The notes under the pieces were generated by a model. The model searched no databases. It saw only the letters and a list, made by a program, of their open reading frames with translations, and had not been told where the DNA came from. The translations under genes were made by a program, and so were the position numbers. A stretch of DNA of 64,000 bases from Ilyonectria destructans (lineage: Eukaryota; Ascomycota; Sordariomycetes; Hypocreales; Nectriaceae), in the NCBI GenBank assembly GCA_020740775.1, contig JAHEWK010000004.1:186001-250000 (forward strand). Reading direction: 5' to 3'. Of this stretch, positions 23,030-33,226 are shown piece by piece (position 1 is the stretch's first letter; every line of letters begins with the position of its first letter).

Positions 23030-24205
23030 GAACTCGCCCGTGGCTTGCCCTGTTCAGTTGTCACGAAGTTAGAGACAACTCGTCTTGCTGGCCCTCTTGC
23101 TGCTCGTGTACTGCGCGAGCATCACAACGTCAGAGTCTATGAGCGGTCGTCAACGCCCGTCGAGGTTGGCGCCGCTATCAACATCGGACCTAATGGTGTC
23201 CGAATTCTCAGCACGCTGTCGATGAGAAACATGATTATCCTGCCAAGTATGGAGCCGACTGACTCTTCCAGCATAGGGCAGACTTGCGGGGCGAGTTCCT
23301 GCGGCTGGCAACAGAAGAGCCCAGCAAATCCGGCATTCCGGGAATGCTCGCCCAAGTTTTCTGGGATGAGAAGGTTGTTGATATTTCTCCCCAAGAAAAT
23401 AGGGTTGTCCTGAGTTCGGGTGAGGAGATCCAAGCAGATCTCATTATTGGTATGATTACCTGCGTGCAAATGACGAGCTTGCCACCCGACACTGACGATG
23501 GGGAGTAGCTGCCGACGGGATTAAGTCAGCAATACGACCGCATGTAGTTGGTGATGCTGCATTCCAAACTGCCAGACCGTCGAGTTTATCTGCATTTCGA
23601 TTCACCTTGGAACTCGGCGATATCAAGATGCCGTTGAAAAAAGTTCCTCCAATTCTGCCATCCGACCAGCCGACGTGTCTATCGATTGTTTATTCATTCG
23701 GCGATACTATGCGGTCCGTCGTCATGTATCCTTGCCGCAACTTTGCGATTCTCAACTTTGTCTGCATTGTCCCGGACAGCAGTCTCAAGAGTGCAGCGAC
23801 AGAGTCTTAGACAGCTCTGGGGACAGAGAGGAGCTCTGTTTCAGGATTTTCCGACATGGGCATTGGAGTATCTAAGGGGGGAGGTCATCCATTCCATGTC
23901 ATGCTTGAACATAGGAATACATGAATCTAGACCCCGAGCTGATCATGTTGCCCGGAAATAGGATTGGAATGGATATCAAACTCCGGCAGCTCCGAGACCA
24001 GAACCCACTGCCAACCTAGGTTCGGGGTCGAACGGTCCTAGTAGGCGATGCCGCGCATGCCATGACGCCTCACCAAGGACAAGGAGGAACAAAGGCTGTA
24101 GAAGATGTGGAAGTTTTCAGGCTCTTCTTTGGGGCTTCCGCAGCGGCTGCCTCGGCAACAATCCTTCCGTCGGATCCCCAACCAGCATTGAAGCCGATGC
24201 ATTGA
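23030..24205 (+). pseudogene. FAD-dependent monooxygenase (salicylate hydroxylase-like), broken
   Basis: The N-terminal dinucleotide-binding region is eroded: where GAGIAGLAAA would be expected the sequence reads TTRLAGPLAA, followed by recognisable ARVLREHHNVRVYERSS and EVGAAINIGPNGVRIL. A frame change leads to RGEFLRLATEEP and SSGEEIQADLIIG, a plausible 59-nt intron (23450-23508) joins to ADGIKSAIRPHVVGD, and then come AFRFTLELGDIKM and MYPCRNFAILNFVCIVPDS. Around 23808 the frame hits TAG and GDREEL / FQDFPTWALEYL lie in different frames. The C-terminal VLVGDAAHAMTPHQGQGG motif (GD box) survives near 24038. Such enzymes hydroxylate aromatic or metabolite substrates with NAD(P)H. With several frame changes and the lost GxGxxG motif this copy is very probably dead. 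Confidence 0.75.
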
Positions 24206-24898
24206 TATTGATCTGAGTGTATATCTTATTAGGCACTACGCTTCAAATCAAGTCCGGTGTCAATTTTTATTTTATTTGACGGTTCCAGCCCCAGATACGG
24301 ATCAAGCCCGCTGCCTGCCACCGTCGCTCTCGCATATTTTCGCTGACCTCGCTGTCGCTGCAAAAGCCCAATCCTCGTGTCTATTAACTCCCTGAGTACG
24401 TACCACAAACCCCGACGACCGTCTCCCAAGCCTGTAGCTTGGCCTTGAATCTCGAGTGGGGGCGCAATCATGTCTCGGCATGATGTATAGATCTATATCA
24501 CATGGGTGACTTACGACCAGTAGCGACGCTTGCCCTTTCGTCGCCGAAGAGTTACGATGATTGCTCAAAAAGAAAGCACCAGACCGTGAATTCTGGTGAA
24601 TGGAATGCAATTCCAACCCTTGGAACTTCAACACATTCTTGCCAATGCACCCCCTGTGAATATTGTAGCGAGGATAGTAACAGAACCTGCCCGACTCGTG
24701 ATGACGTAGTGTATTTAGGGTAGTATCGACCCCAAATCAAGCCCCAGAATTAGTAATCCTCGATGTCTTCTTTAGGGCGTGCGTTACTATTTCTACCTCT
24801 ATTTCCCTCTCTCTACTCCTGTATAATGCGGGACAATCCTTTAACCTACAACCGCAATAATCGATATTCTCTCATACAAATATTAGGTTACAAACACA
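24206..24898. other. Intergenic, promoter side of the hydrolase gene
   Basis: Minus-strand ORFs (24302-24634 and others) show no recognisable domain. The final 120 bases are pyrimidine-rich (TACTATTTCTACCTCTATTT), as expected of a fungal promoter/leader. Confidence 0.4.
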
Positions 24899-25795
24899 AT
24901 GACGCTTAAAACGATTCGGACGCGCACTCTAGAAATAGGGTACTATGAGCATGGCCCTACATCGGGCTGGCCTGTTGTTCTTTCTCATGGTTTTCCCTAC
25001 GATATCCATTCCTTCGACGAAGTAGCCCCGATGCTCGCTTCCAATGGTGCACGAGTCATAATCCCTTATCTACGAGGATTTGGCCCAACTCGTTTTCTCT
25101 CGGCAACCGCCATGAGGACTGGCCAACAGGCAGCTCTTGGATCAGACGTCATTGAGCTGTTGGATGCACTCGGTATCGAGAAGGCCATCCTCGGGGGATT
25201 TGACTGGGGTGGTGTTGCCTCATGCGTGGCGACTGCGCTCTGGCCAGATCGCGTCGATGGACTTGTCTCATACGCCGGATATGACATAGTTGACCGCGTC
25301 GGCGGGAGCAAGCCAAGTGAGCCGAGTCTTGAGTATGTTCAGTGGTACCAGCACTTGTTCCAGCATGAACGCGGAAGGGCATGCATGGCGCAGCACAGGC
25401 GGGATCTTTGTCTTATGCTCTGGCGACAGTGGTCACCTACTTTCTCCTTCAGCAATTCGTTCTTTGAGCGTACGGCAACTTCATTCGATAATCCTGATTT
25501 CGTCGATATCGTGATTCACGCATATCGATTTTGTTTTGGTTCTGAGGAAGGGGACCCTGTCTTCCAGCTACTCGAAGACAAATTGGCTTCCAAACCGCTG
25601 ATAACAGTGCCTTCGATCACTTTGGACGGCCTGCAGGACCCTCTGAAGCCAGGTGGCACCGCCGCACACTCTAAGATGTTCTCCGGCCGGCATGAGAGGA
25701 GAGAGGCTGATGTTGGCCATGCATTTCCTATGGAAGCACCACAAGCTTTCGCCGATGCTATTCTGTCGATTCACGAATGGAACACGCGCTCATGA
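24899..25795 (+). CDS. Alpha/beta hydrolase, epoxide hydrolase / dehalogenase-like
   Basis: Single exon of 298 aa starting at an ATG in CACAATGAC context. The alpha/beta-hydrolase landmarks are in order: oxyanion-hole motif SHGFPYD (H30-G31), YLRGFGPTRF around residue 58, nucleophile elbow GGFDWGG with Asp102 rather than Ser, and the C-terminal catalytic His in GHAFPMEAP (H274). An Asp nucleophile followed by Trp is characteristic of soluble epoxide hydrolases and haloalkane dehalogenases. No signal peptide is present, so it is probably cytosolic. It may open epoxides on xenobiotics or endogenous metabolites. It lies next to the broken FAD monooxygenase; the two could once have acted in one pathway, but its own frame is intact. 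Confidence 0.88.
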   Translation: MTLKTIRTRTLEIGYYEHGPTSGWPVVLSHGFPYDIHSFDEVAPMLASNGARVIIPYLRGFGPTRFLSATAMRTGQQAALGSDVIELLDALGIEKAILGGFDWGGVASCVATALWPDRVDGLVSYAGYDIVDRVGGSKPSEPSLEYVQWYQHLFQHERGRACMAQHRRDLCLMLWRQWSPTFSFSNSFFERTATSFDNPDFVDIVIHAYRFCFGSEEGDPVFQLLEDKLASKPLITVPSITLDGLQDPLKPGGTAAHSKMFSGRHERREADVGHAFPMEAPQAFADAILSIHEWNTRS

Positions 25796-26298
25796 TTCGC
25801 GGTAGGCTTGATGAGAGAGAAGGCTCCTTTTTGCGCAAACCCAAGTCTTTTGCATCTTGAAGGGTAAGGAATGTGGGTTTTATCTGTGTTTACACTGGCT
25901 CAATAATGCTGTTCAATGAGCGTCTGTCACTCATTATCAATAAACTAAGCGCGGACAAGCAACTTGGAGAATAGTCAGCACGAGTCCAGACCTCGACAAT
26001 TCCGTGACAAAAAGGATACAACAGTTCATGCATGCGTATAGAGTAACGATGCCCCGAGCATTAAGCGCTAGGGAACAGCGATGGGGACAGATAAGACACA
26101 ACCACTTAAAAGTTCCCATTGCTTCCAGTAGCCTCTTGCCGAAGAACATTCCCAGACAAGCTGCTCTTTCAAGTTTAGGTAGCTTCAATTGTGACATAAT
26201 TGTATCTATAATTTGACGCTTAATATCTCCCACTTTCTCCAGACTTTCTCCATCAACGCCAGAAGTCTCAAGCTAATATCATAACCTCTATATTACAT
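25796..26298. other. Intergenic between convergent genes
   Basis: 503 bases between the 3' ends of two convergent genes. Short ORFs on both strands are unsupported. No other signal was seen. Confidence 0.4.
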
Positions 26299-28095
26299 CT
26301 AAACCAAAGTTCCCTGCCCGTCACGGAAAACCTCATCCCACCAAGGCTCATTTGGTGCGCCACAGACTGCATCAAACTCAACTTCCTCCAAACGCTCAGT
26401 GGCAGAGCCCTTCATCCATCGCGGCTTTTTCCCCAACGTCTCAGCATCTAGCGGTCGGTAGGTGATGGGACCGTTCTCAGTCTCCACCGTGGCCAACACA
26501 GCCGGCTCACCTGGTATTAAGCGACGTTGAACTAACTGCCGCAGGTGCTTGAAAAACCATGGCATGTGCCACCAGTCCTCGCGTCGTGCCTTTTGCCCCT
26601 CGCCAACGCCATTGTGGTGCAGTATAACAGGGACAGACTCTGTGTAGAAGTCGGCATATAGTGGCATCTCTCCCCAGTCCGGTTTATCAACCAGGCCTTC
26701 CAGTGGGTTTTGCGCGGTCCGGATATCGTCCGGCACACCCCGTAGTCGCACAGGCTGGATGCCCAGACCTTGTGAGTATTCGTCGATGGCGGTTTGGTTG
26801 TTCAATGTAAGAATCCTTCCATCATCAGCCCCATTCTGTGTTTGCACAGTAATGACTTGATAGTAATCCAGGCCAATGTGATATTCGAAGTCCCGTTCAA
26901 CCAGAGCCAGCGCTTCACTCATAGGTGCAGGATTTTCTCTTCGCCACTGTCGCCAGACTTCTTGCTCGCCAAACACTTCGCCGGTAACGCCCTGCTCGCT
27001 TATTAAATGCTTGCCCTTATCAATGTTTCCCATCATTGTGCCTGTAGCACGGCGGAACCAGCGTCTCATGTCGCCTGCTTTTCCCATGTAAACACCTCCA
27101 TTGATGTACCGAGGCCGTAGGTCATGGCGAATAGTATGGTTTTTATCAGTCTCTGGGCCATAAAGGTCTTCCCTGATCGGGCTATCAGGAAGGTAAGGGC
27201 ACTGGAGATTGTGGTCATCAATCCAAGGCCTAGGCCAGCAGTTTTTCTCACTGCCAGCCACAATGGTCTGCTGCATGGGCATAGGCCCTGGTCCCTGCCA
27301 CTGCTCACGCAGTCTGGCATTGGCGTTCTCGTTGATATTATGATACCGCTGTAATAGAACCTCTGGGGGTAGCTGGAACCACACATCAAAGGCGTCAACG
27401 ATAATCACAATATCATCATCCTCCAACTTCTCACTGGGATGTGCATCATCACGCAGGACCGAGTCAAGATACCCCAACACAGCAGGGAGCTTAATGAGGT
27501 TTGGGCCACCATCCCATTTTGTCAGGGCGCGGTAGTCCATGCCCCATCCGACAATGATGGGGACCGGGTAGCCAAGAGCCATAGCGCTGAACATAACCTT
27601 GCAGAGGTTCGCGCTTGGTGACGTGACGGGCACGATCACGACGAAGCGTCGGTCGTTGCGCAGCGGCAGCGGAGGGTCTTCTGGGATGGGCCAGCCGGCG
27701 ACATGCCACTGCTTAGGTGGTGGAATAACTGGCTTCGATTCGCTTTCCGGGATAGCAGGGCTTTCGGGAATGTCAGGGCTCTCATCGACTGCAGTGTTTT
27801 CCGAAGGATCAGGGCTCTCCGGAATATGCGAGCTTCCAGGAGCATGAGAGCCATCATGAGCATGAGAGCCACTGGGAATGACAGAAGGGGGATAGGCCTG
27901 ATATCGGGTTAGATACTAGCCTACAATTGGCGCATGACGACTACGAACCTCTGCAAAAGAAAACCAGAGGGCAACGGAAATAGCTACAGCCACGAGGATC
28001 GCAAGGAGTCTGAATATTTTCCGAAGCCCAGGGAAATTTACTCGATATTGAAGCCCGACCTTGCCCGAGGCTGGGTAGCCCGTGTCCCAGGACAT
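26299..28095 (-). CDS. Type II membrane glycosyltransferase-like protein (PLOD/GT-A-like)
   Basis: Two exons, 27949-28095 and 26299-27897, joined over a 51-nt intron (27898-27948, donor GTTCGT), giving 581 aa. Exon 1 codes a short cytosolic tail (MSWDTGYPASGKVGLQYRV) and one membrane segment near residues 28-47 (FRLLAILVAVAISVALWF). Exon 2 begins with a Pro/Ser/Glu-rich stem in which SHAHDG/SHAPGS and PESPD/PESPA-type units repeat, and then a catalytic domain from about residue 133. There, VIIVDAFDVWFQLPPEVLL (residues 213-231) resembles the DSYD metal-binding region of collagen lysyl-hydroxylase/galactosyltransferase GT domains. Other conserved-looking pieces are YINGGVYMGKAGDM and VILHHNGVGEG. 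This suggests a Golgi or ER glycosyltransferase of unknown substrate. The exact donor of the intron is the least certain part of the model. Confidence 0.75.
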
Positions 28096-29590
28096 CTCGG
28101 TCGCGATGCGCTTGGGAACGTCGATATCCGAGCGTTTTTCCAGTTTGCGTCGTAAAACGAAGAGCAAATTTCTGTTGCAATGAAAGGATGATTAATTGAG
28201 AGATCGGAAAGACTAATCGTCAAGAGGGCAAGTCGATCTATCTAGGGATGTAAGGGCGGGGACGGACTCCCCCTAGCCTCCAGCTAACACACGCTCGGGC
28301 TTCTGAGATATATACTACGTACCTCGGGGACGCAATTTCAAAGTGGAATTATTGGTTCAGGTGCAGCTTGCTGCCAAGTGCCCCTGAAGGGTAGCACCAC
28401 CTTATTGGACAGCTTGGTGATGGAGCTTCGTTTTATTGGCGTCTAATAAACGGTGGCGAGCCAAAAAGAAAAGGGAGAGCATTCCAGGCATAGCTCGCCC
28501 CACTGGACCCAGCAAAAATAACGATACATGAAATGACTTTCAATAGCTGGCAGTATTAGTGGAGGGGTAATGTAGATTTGTGTAGATCTGGAAATTTCAG
28601 GGGCTTTGTGCTAGACCAAAAATGGCTCTTCGTCTAACTTGTTCTCCCTTGTGCTCAAATGGCAGGATGGCAGGATGGCAGGATGGCAGGATGGCAGTCA
28701 AGATACAGTAGATTGCCACAGTATGCTTTTGGCCCAAGGACAGATTACGCCACCGAGGAGCAAGAGAAGGCAGAGACCGCAAGAGCAAGGCTAGTCACGG
28801 TAGCGTAGATCTTAAAAAGCGTAGTTGGCAACGACTAACGATGAGATCCTAGTACCTTACTACATGTGGTTGAGAGAGAAAATGGCGCTTACGAAGGCAT
28901 CGATTACGGACGGAGACGCCATCATCGACGCAGGGCACGGTATCGAGCACTATTAAGAACCTTCGAGCATGTTGGTGTTTGGTTGGGGCCTCACTTTGAG
29001 GATGCTAGGCTGTCTCGATTCGAGAAATGCCACTAGGCCGTGGACTCGAAGAGCCACTGGATGCGTGATAAGTATAACGAGTGTCCGGTGGGTGTGCTGG
29101 CCACGCATCTGAATTTGCATGTCAGACACAGCCTGATGAATGGCGGGCGCGGTGAAGACGAGTATACAGTTAATTCAGCCTGTTGGACAAAGCATGGTTT
29201 CCTTGGCTCCCTTCGAGCTACTGCCTGGAGGCTGCCAGTGTTGTAGGGGAGCGCTGCGTGTAGATAGATGTCTTCTGCGACATGTGGCCTGTGTCTTCCC
29301 AATGTACAGGGGACCTGTCGTTTTCTGTCGCCGACTCTGAATACAAAGTCCGGCGCGCTGTGACGAAGATTTGCCGTGCTCGCGGCCGAGCCGTCAAGCG
29401 TGTTTCGTTTCCCCATGATCAACGGTGTGGTGACCCTTTTGGCGCAGTGGGCCGTTGGCCTAACAGTCGATATTCTTGCATAAAAAACGGCTCTAGTACT
29501 AGAGACAACAGTGATTGTAAATAACATCTCAATAGTCAATGAGCCCGTCAAACAGTACCGGATATATCCTCAAAGGCCGGGGTCTGCCTA
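28096..29590. other. Intergenic, no gene recognised
   Basis: A 172-codon minus-strand frame (29033-29551) begins with TTG rather than ATG and has no recognisable domain; its plus-strand counterpart is no better. The stretch holds an 8-bp tandem repeat, listed separately. Confidence 0.4.
28659..28697. repeat. 8-bp tandem repeat, ATGGCAGG x 4.9
   Basis: Five consecutive units of ATGGCAGG, the last lacking its final base, with no mismatches. It lies in a region without a recognised gene. The uniform units suggest recent slippage, so this should be length-variable between strains. Confidence 0.9.
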
Positions 29591-29607
29591 AACCAACTGT
29601 CGAGAAT

Positions 29608-30042
29608 ATTCATCGTCGGATACTCGTATCCCGTTGCAACCTAAGAGGACCAATGCTTGCCATATCTTTACGAGTCTCCTTGAATATATACCCACAGTTG
29701 ATATGAACAAAGTCATTCCGTTCGTAAGAATTTGGTTCTTTTGGTAAAGCTGTAAGGAGCAGCAAACCGTAGAGAACTCGATCCTCTTTCGATTCACTCA
29801 TCATGGTCCGACTAGACGCCACCAACAGGCATGTGAACTGGCGGGTTTCTTCGTCACCGAACTCGCTTAGTGTCGGACCTTCTGCAATGAGAAAATGAGC
29901 TAGACGTCGGAATGAGCCCAGTTCCGAAGCAGGATAATGTCATCACTCGACCCGAGCTGGACACTGGAAAAGATCTGCACGGTAAACCGGTTATTCGGAA
30001 ATGTGCCGACTGGCGGTTCAGGGCGACAAGGTCAAGGTTAAT
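29608..30042 (-). pseudogene. Unidentified protein-coding remnant with one frameshift
   Basis: Reading leftwards from about 30040, one frame gives a coherent stretch (PEPPVGTFPNNRFTVQIF, SSDDIILLRNWAHSDV) that ends at a TAG. Shifting frame at that point continues without interruption: RLAHFLIAEGPTLSEFGDEE, TRQFTCLLVASSRTMM, DRVLYGLLLLTALPKEP, FVHINCGYIFKETRKDM, to a stop at about 29610. Composition and continuity over some 140 codons look protein-like, yet I do not recognise the family. No intron with usable GT-AG signals explains the shift. It could be a decayed gene, or an exon pair I have misread. Confidence 0.35.
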
Positions 30043-30059
30043 CATGGTGCTTAGCCACA

Positions 30060-30771
30060 AGATTTACAGGAATTAAAGCATTAGCAGGGGACTTAACTGC
30101 GGATTTACTTGTATTAAGGTTCAAGTGCAAGGCTTGGGCTGCAAGGGTCCCAATCTCGGCGCGACTTGGCATCTTAGTAATGGCCAACATGACGCGCAAT
30201 CAGGGTCGGATTAAGCCCCAAGGTGAGTAACCAGTCAAGGTACTAGTCATTTGTCAGCCTCCGCAGTATCTTCAGCCGACCATTTTGGAAGCTGGCTTCG
30301 GAATGACATCTAATTGGCCAAACACTCCGGAGCGTCCAAGGAGCGTTGGAACTTTCGGCATAGAGGTGGGATGGGAAATCAACCCAATCGATCAAATCAA
30401 GTCGGAAGCGGAAGAATTGTCTTACTACGGCTATGGAAACCAGTGATCTTGAGCTTCACCGGTGCCTTCGCTGTGAGATGGAGGATGTACGTAACCAAAG
30501 TATGAGCGTGCAACATCGAGAATGTCAGTTGATCAACGAGAAAGGCTTGAATAGGTCAATCACGAAATAACCATACAATCAAAGAGTCAAGCGCAGTATG
30601 AACGAATGAATATTGACGATTCAAAAAAGCTTTCATGAACAATGCTAGAAACTAAATAACCTCGAGCCCAACACACAACAGGCACACAGCATCCATACAG
30701 CATCCACACCGCCTGACGAACCCTGTCGGTCTCTTGTCCATGTAGAAGGGGAAATTAGTCGCCGTCAACCC
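30060..30771. other. Intergenic, no gene recognised
   Basis: Contains one short plus-strand ORF (30314-30505) without a recognisable domain. The right part is the 3' flank of the MFS transporter gene. Confidence 0.4.
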
Positions 30772-32523
30772 TCAAAGTAAACCCCAAAGCCTGGCGGACC
30801 GGCGGCGACAGCTTTTGCCCTTCCAAATGAGGAGTAACCCAGACCAAAATACGAAGAGGCAAAGGGCACCCATGATGATGAACGTGTCCCTTAGGCCGTT
30901 GTTGTTGATCCAAGGCTCCGTAGCGAAGATCATGGCACAGGCAATGATGTTGCGCACCGTAATCATGGCAGTGGATGCCTCTCCAGCCTTGTGCGAGTAG
31001 CATTCGGTGACATAGCCCAGTGAGACTTCTCCCGCAATGGGGATTCCTGCTCCGATGAGCCCCATTCCGACGACTGGCACAATCCAGGGCAGCCCGGAAG
31101 AAGCTCCGACTCCGTAGAGAACAAGTCCAGCGCCCATAATGGGTCCCGCCACCAACGCGGAGTAGATGCGCGATTCAGGTTCCATGACGCCATTGTTTCG
31201 GCGGGCCTGCCAGATCATGAAACGATCCGTTCCAGCTCCTCCTACGTAAAAGAGGATCATGCTGCCGACGAGGGGTGACAGGCTCGTGAGACCGACATCA
31301 GTATAACTGAAGTTGTAACCGTATAGAGGGCTCTGGAAGACAGTGTTGGAGGTGAAGGCCATAATAGCGAGCCACGAAATGCCGAATCCGTAGAGGCAGG
31401 CTGACCAGAGGATGATGGGCTCGATGAGCAGCTTAAGTGGCTGGATGATAGTGATGCCAAGTGATTGAGGGAGCTGGAGATTGGATACCAGCCTCAGTTT
31501 ATCACGGTAGCTCTTGGCCTGAAGTGGTGGCCCAGAACCGCGGCGTGTGTTATCATCTCGGTTGTACCCAGTTTCCTCTAAAAGGAAGAATGCTAGAATC
31601 GTGACGAGCGCCATCGCGATGGCAAAGATCCAGTATACCCATCGCCAGCCAACTCCATCGACGATGAAGCCAGTAGCAAGAGGCCCAAGGAAGGATCTAT
31701 CCCAGAAGACGTTAGCAAGGGGACCAACAAGCAATAGTGACCGAGTGAGGACTATGGGCTGACATCTCGCAACCTGCATCGGGGATAAAAACATTGTGGA
31801 GAATCAGTGACACTCACCCAAGAGTAGCCGCAAGGACATACATCGACAAGGCAAAGCCTCGTTGATGGACAAAGAACTGATCATTTACAGTCACGGCGGG
31901 AAGCTGCTCAAATGGCGCGGCAACGAAGCCCATCAATATTCGAGAACCGACGAAGACATCGCTTCTCTGTGCAGTAGCGGCAACGATTTGAGCGACGCCG
32001 GTCAAGAAACAAGACAGTATATAGACCGGTCGGCGACCATAGCGAAGTGCCTGATCCCGTCAGAAGTTGTCTTTCCAAGACGCGCAGAGATTCAGCATTG
32101 ACAAGTGGAAGAACTCACCATGGGATTCCAGATAATGTTGCCCATTCCGATAAATAGTATAGAGACGGCGGTTCCGACATTCAAGTATGATGCCGTGGTG
32201 TGAAACTCAGCGATAAGTGCACCATAGGTGACGGCAGTAGACAATGACACCACGGCAACCATAAAGGAATAGAGGTTTACCACGGAGAAGGAGAGGAATG
32301 TGCGCAGAGTGCTCCAGTTGAGGGGATCATCAGGGTCGTTGGATGGTTCAGGTGACAAGATGATGTCGAGAGACCCATGCCTGTCTCTGCTCTGGCCAAG
32401 CAAGAGTCTGGTTCCGGGTACCATGTCGATGACTTCCGACGAGGTTCCTACCTCAACGTCTGCAGGTGATTGCTTGGCTGGCAGATCCGCCATCTTCACC
32501 AGGGCTTCCGAGTTAGAAGTCAT
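30772..32523 (-). CDS. MFS transporter, drug:H+ antiporter-1 (Tpo/Flr-like) type
   Basis: Three exons: 32119-32523, 31818-32050 and 30772-31696, with introns of 68 and 121 nt, giving 520 aa. The start is the first ATG. A hydrophilic tail of about 85 residues ends in DDPLNWSTLRTFLSFSVVNL, the classic entry of the 12-helix DHA1 family (DP-NW). After the first intron LRYGRRPVYILSCFLTGVAQ supplies the loop 2-3 motif, and FVGSRILMGFVAAPFEQLPA follows. The second half includes SLGYVTECYSHKAGEASTAM, usual for fungal relatives. Substrates of relatives include polyamines, drugs and small toxic metabolites; the one here is unknown. It is transcribed away from the amidase gene across a shared 703-bp promoter region, which suggests, without proving, common control. 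Confidence 0.88.
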
Positions 32524-33226
32524 AGTTGACGCGGTGGGAGTTGGTTTTTACTATGTAATGGAGGCGAAAGATTGCTTTCCGGGCTCGCAAATGCTAATTG
32601 GGATGAAGGGAGCTGGCTCTTATATGGCACCTAGACTAATTACTTTATTGTGCACAGATGCGGCCGCCACCAGTGTATGAAGACGCCTGATATGACCCTT
32701 TCCGAGGTTCCGAGATTCCCATCTTTCACGTCTAAGTGCCAGAGTTATAGAGGACGACAAGATAGCTCCGGTCTAGACTCGGTTCCGGGCGCCACCTTCG
32801 GAGGATCCCGAAAAGCTGGCACTCTCATTCGTCCCTAGATTCGGAACCCCGCGTTTAATGATCGGATTATGTGCCGAGAGAAATTGCGGTTTCAAATGTA
32901 ACTGGCCTGTTCTCCTTAAGGTTCGCGCGCGCGTGAACAGGGTTGCAAACTAGCTACCCCAGACTAGAAAAGGAATCGAATCTACAAACGTGCTGAATCA
33001 GCTTCAGCAGGGGTTTGTCAGCTCGGAAGCCATCCGAGACACTCGCCATCAAGTATCAGCTGCTTGGACGTTGGCCGATAAAAGATCCAACACGGCACTG
33101 GCAGTCGCCTTCCCAAGTTGTACATTGTTCTCCGCAACGCAACTCTAGTCCCAGACTCTATTAGATCCAAAGTCCAACCCAAAATCTTTACCTCTTTTTC
33201 CACGGCATTCCGTATCACAACATCCA
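32524..33226. promoter_or_regulatory. Shared divergent promoter region (MFS transporter / amidase)
   Basis: 703 bases separate the two start codons of divergently transcribed genes, so both promoters must lie here. A TATA-like TTATATGG occurs near 32620. An alternating GCGCGCGCG run occurs at about 32927-32934. No specific regulator site is assigned. Confidence 0.5.

Noticed and set aside
29033..29551. 172-codon minus-strand frame
   Set aside because: It begins with TTG, has no domain and no splice-supported extension.
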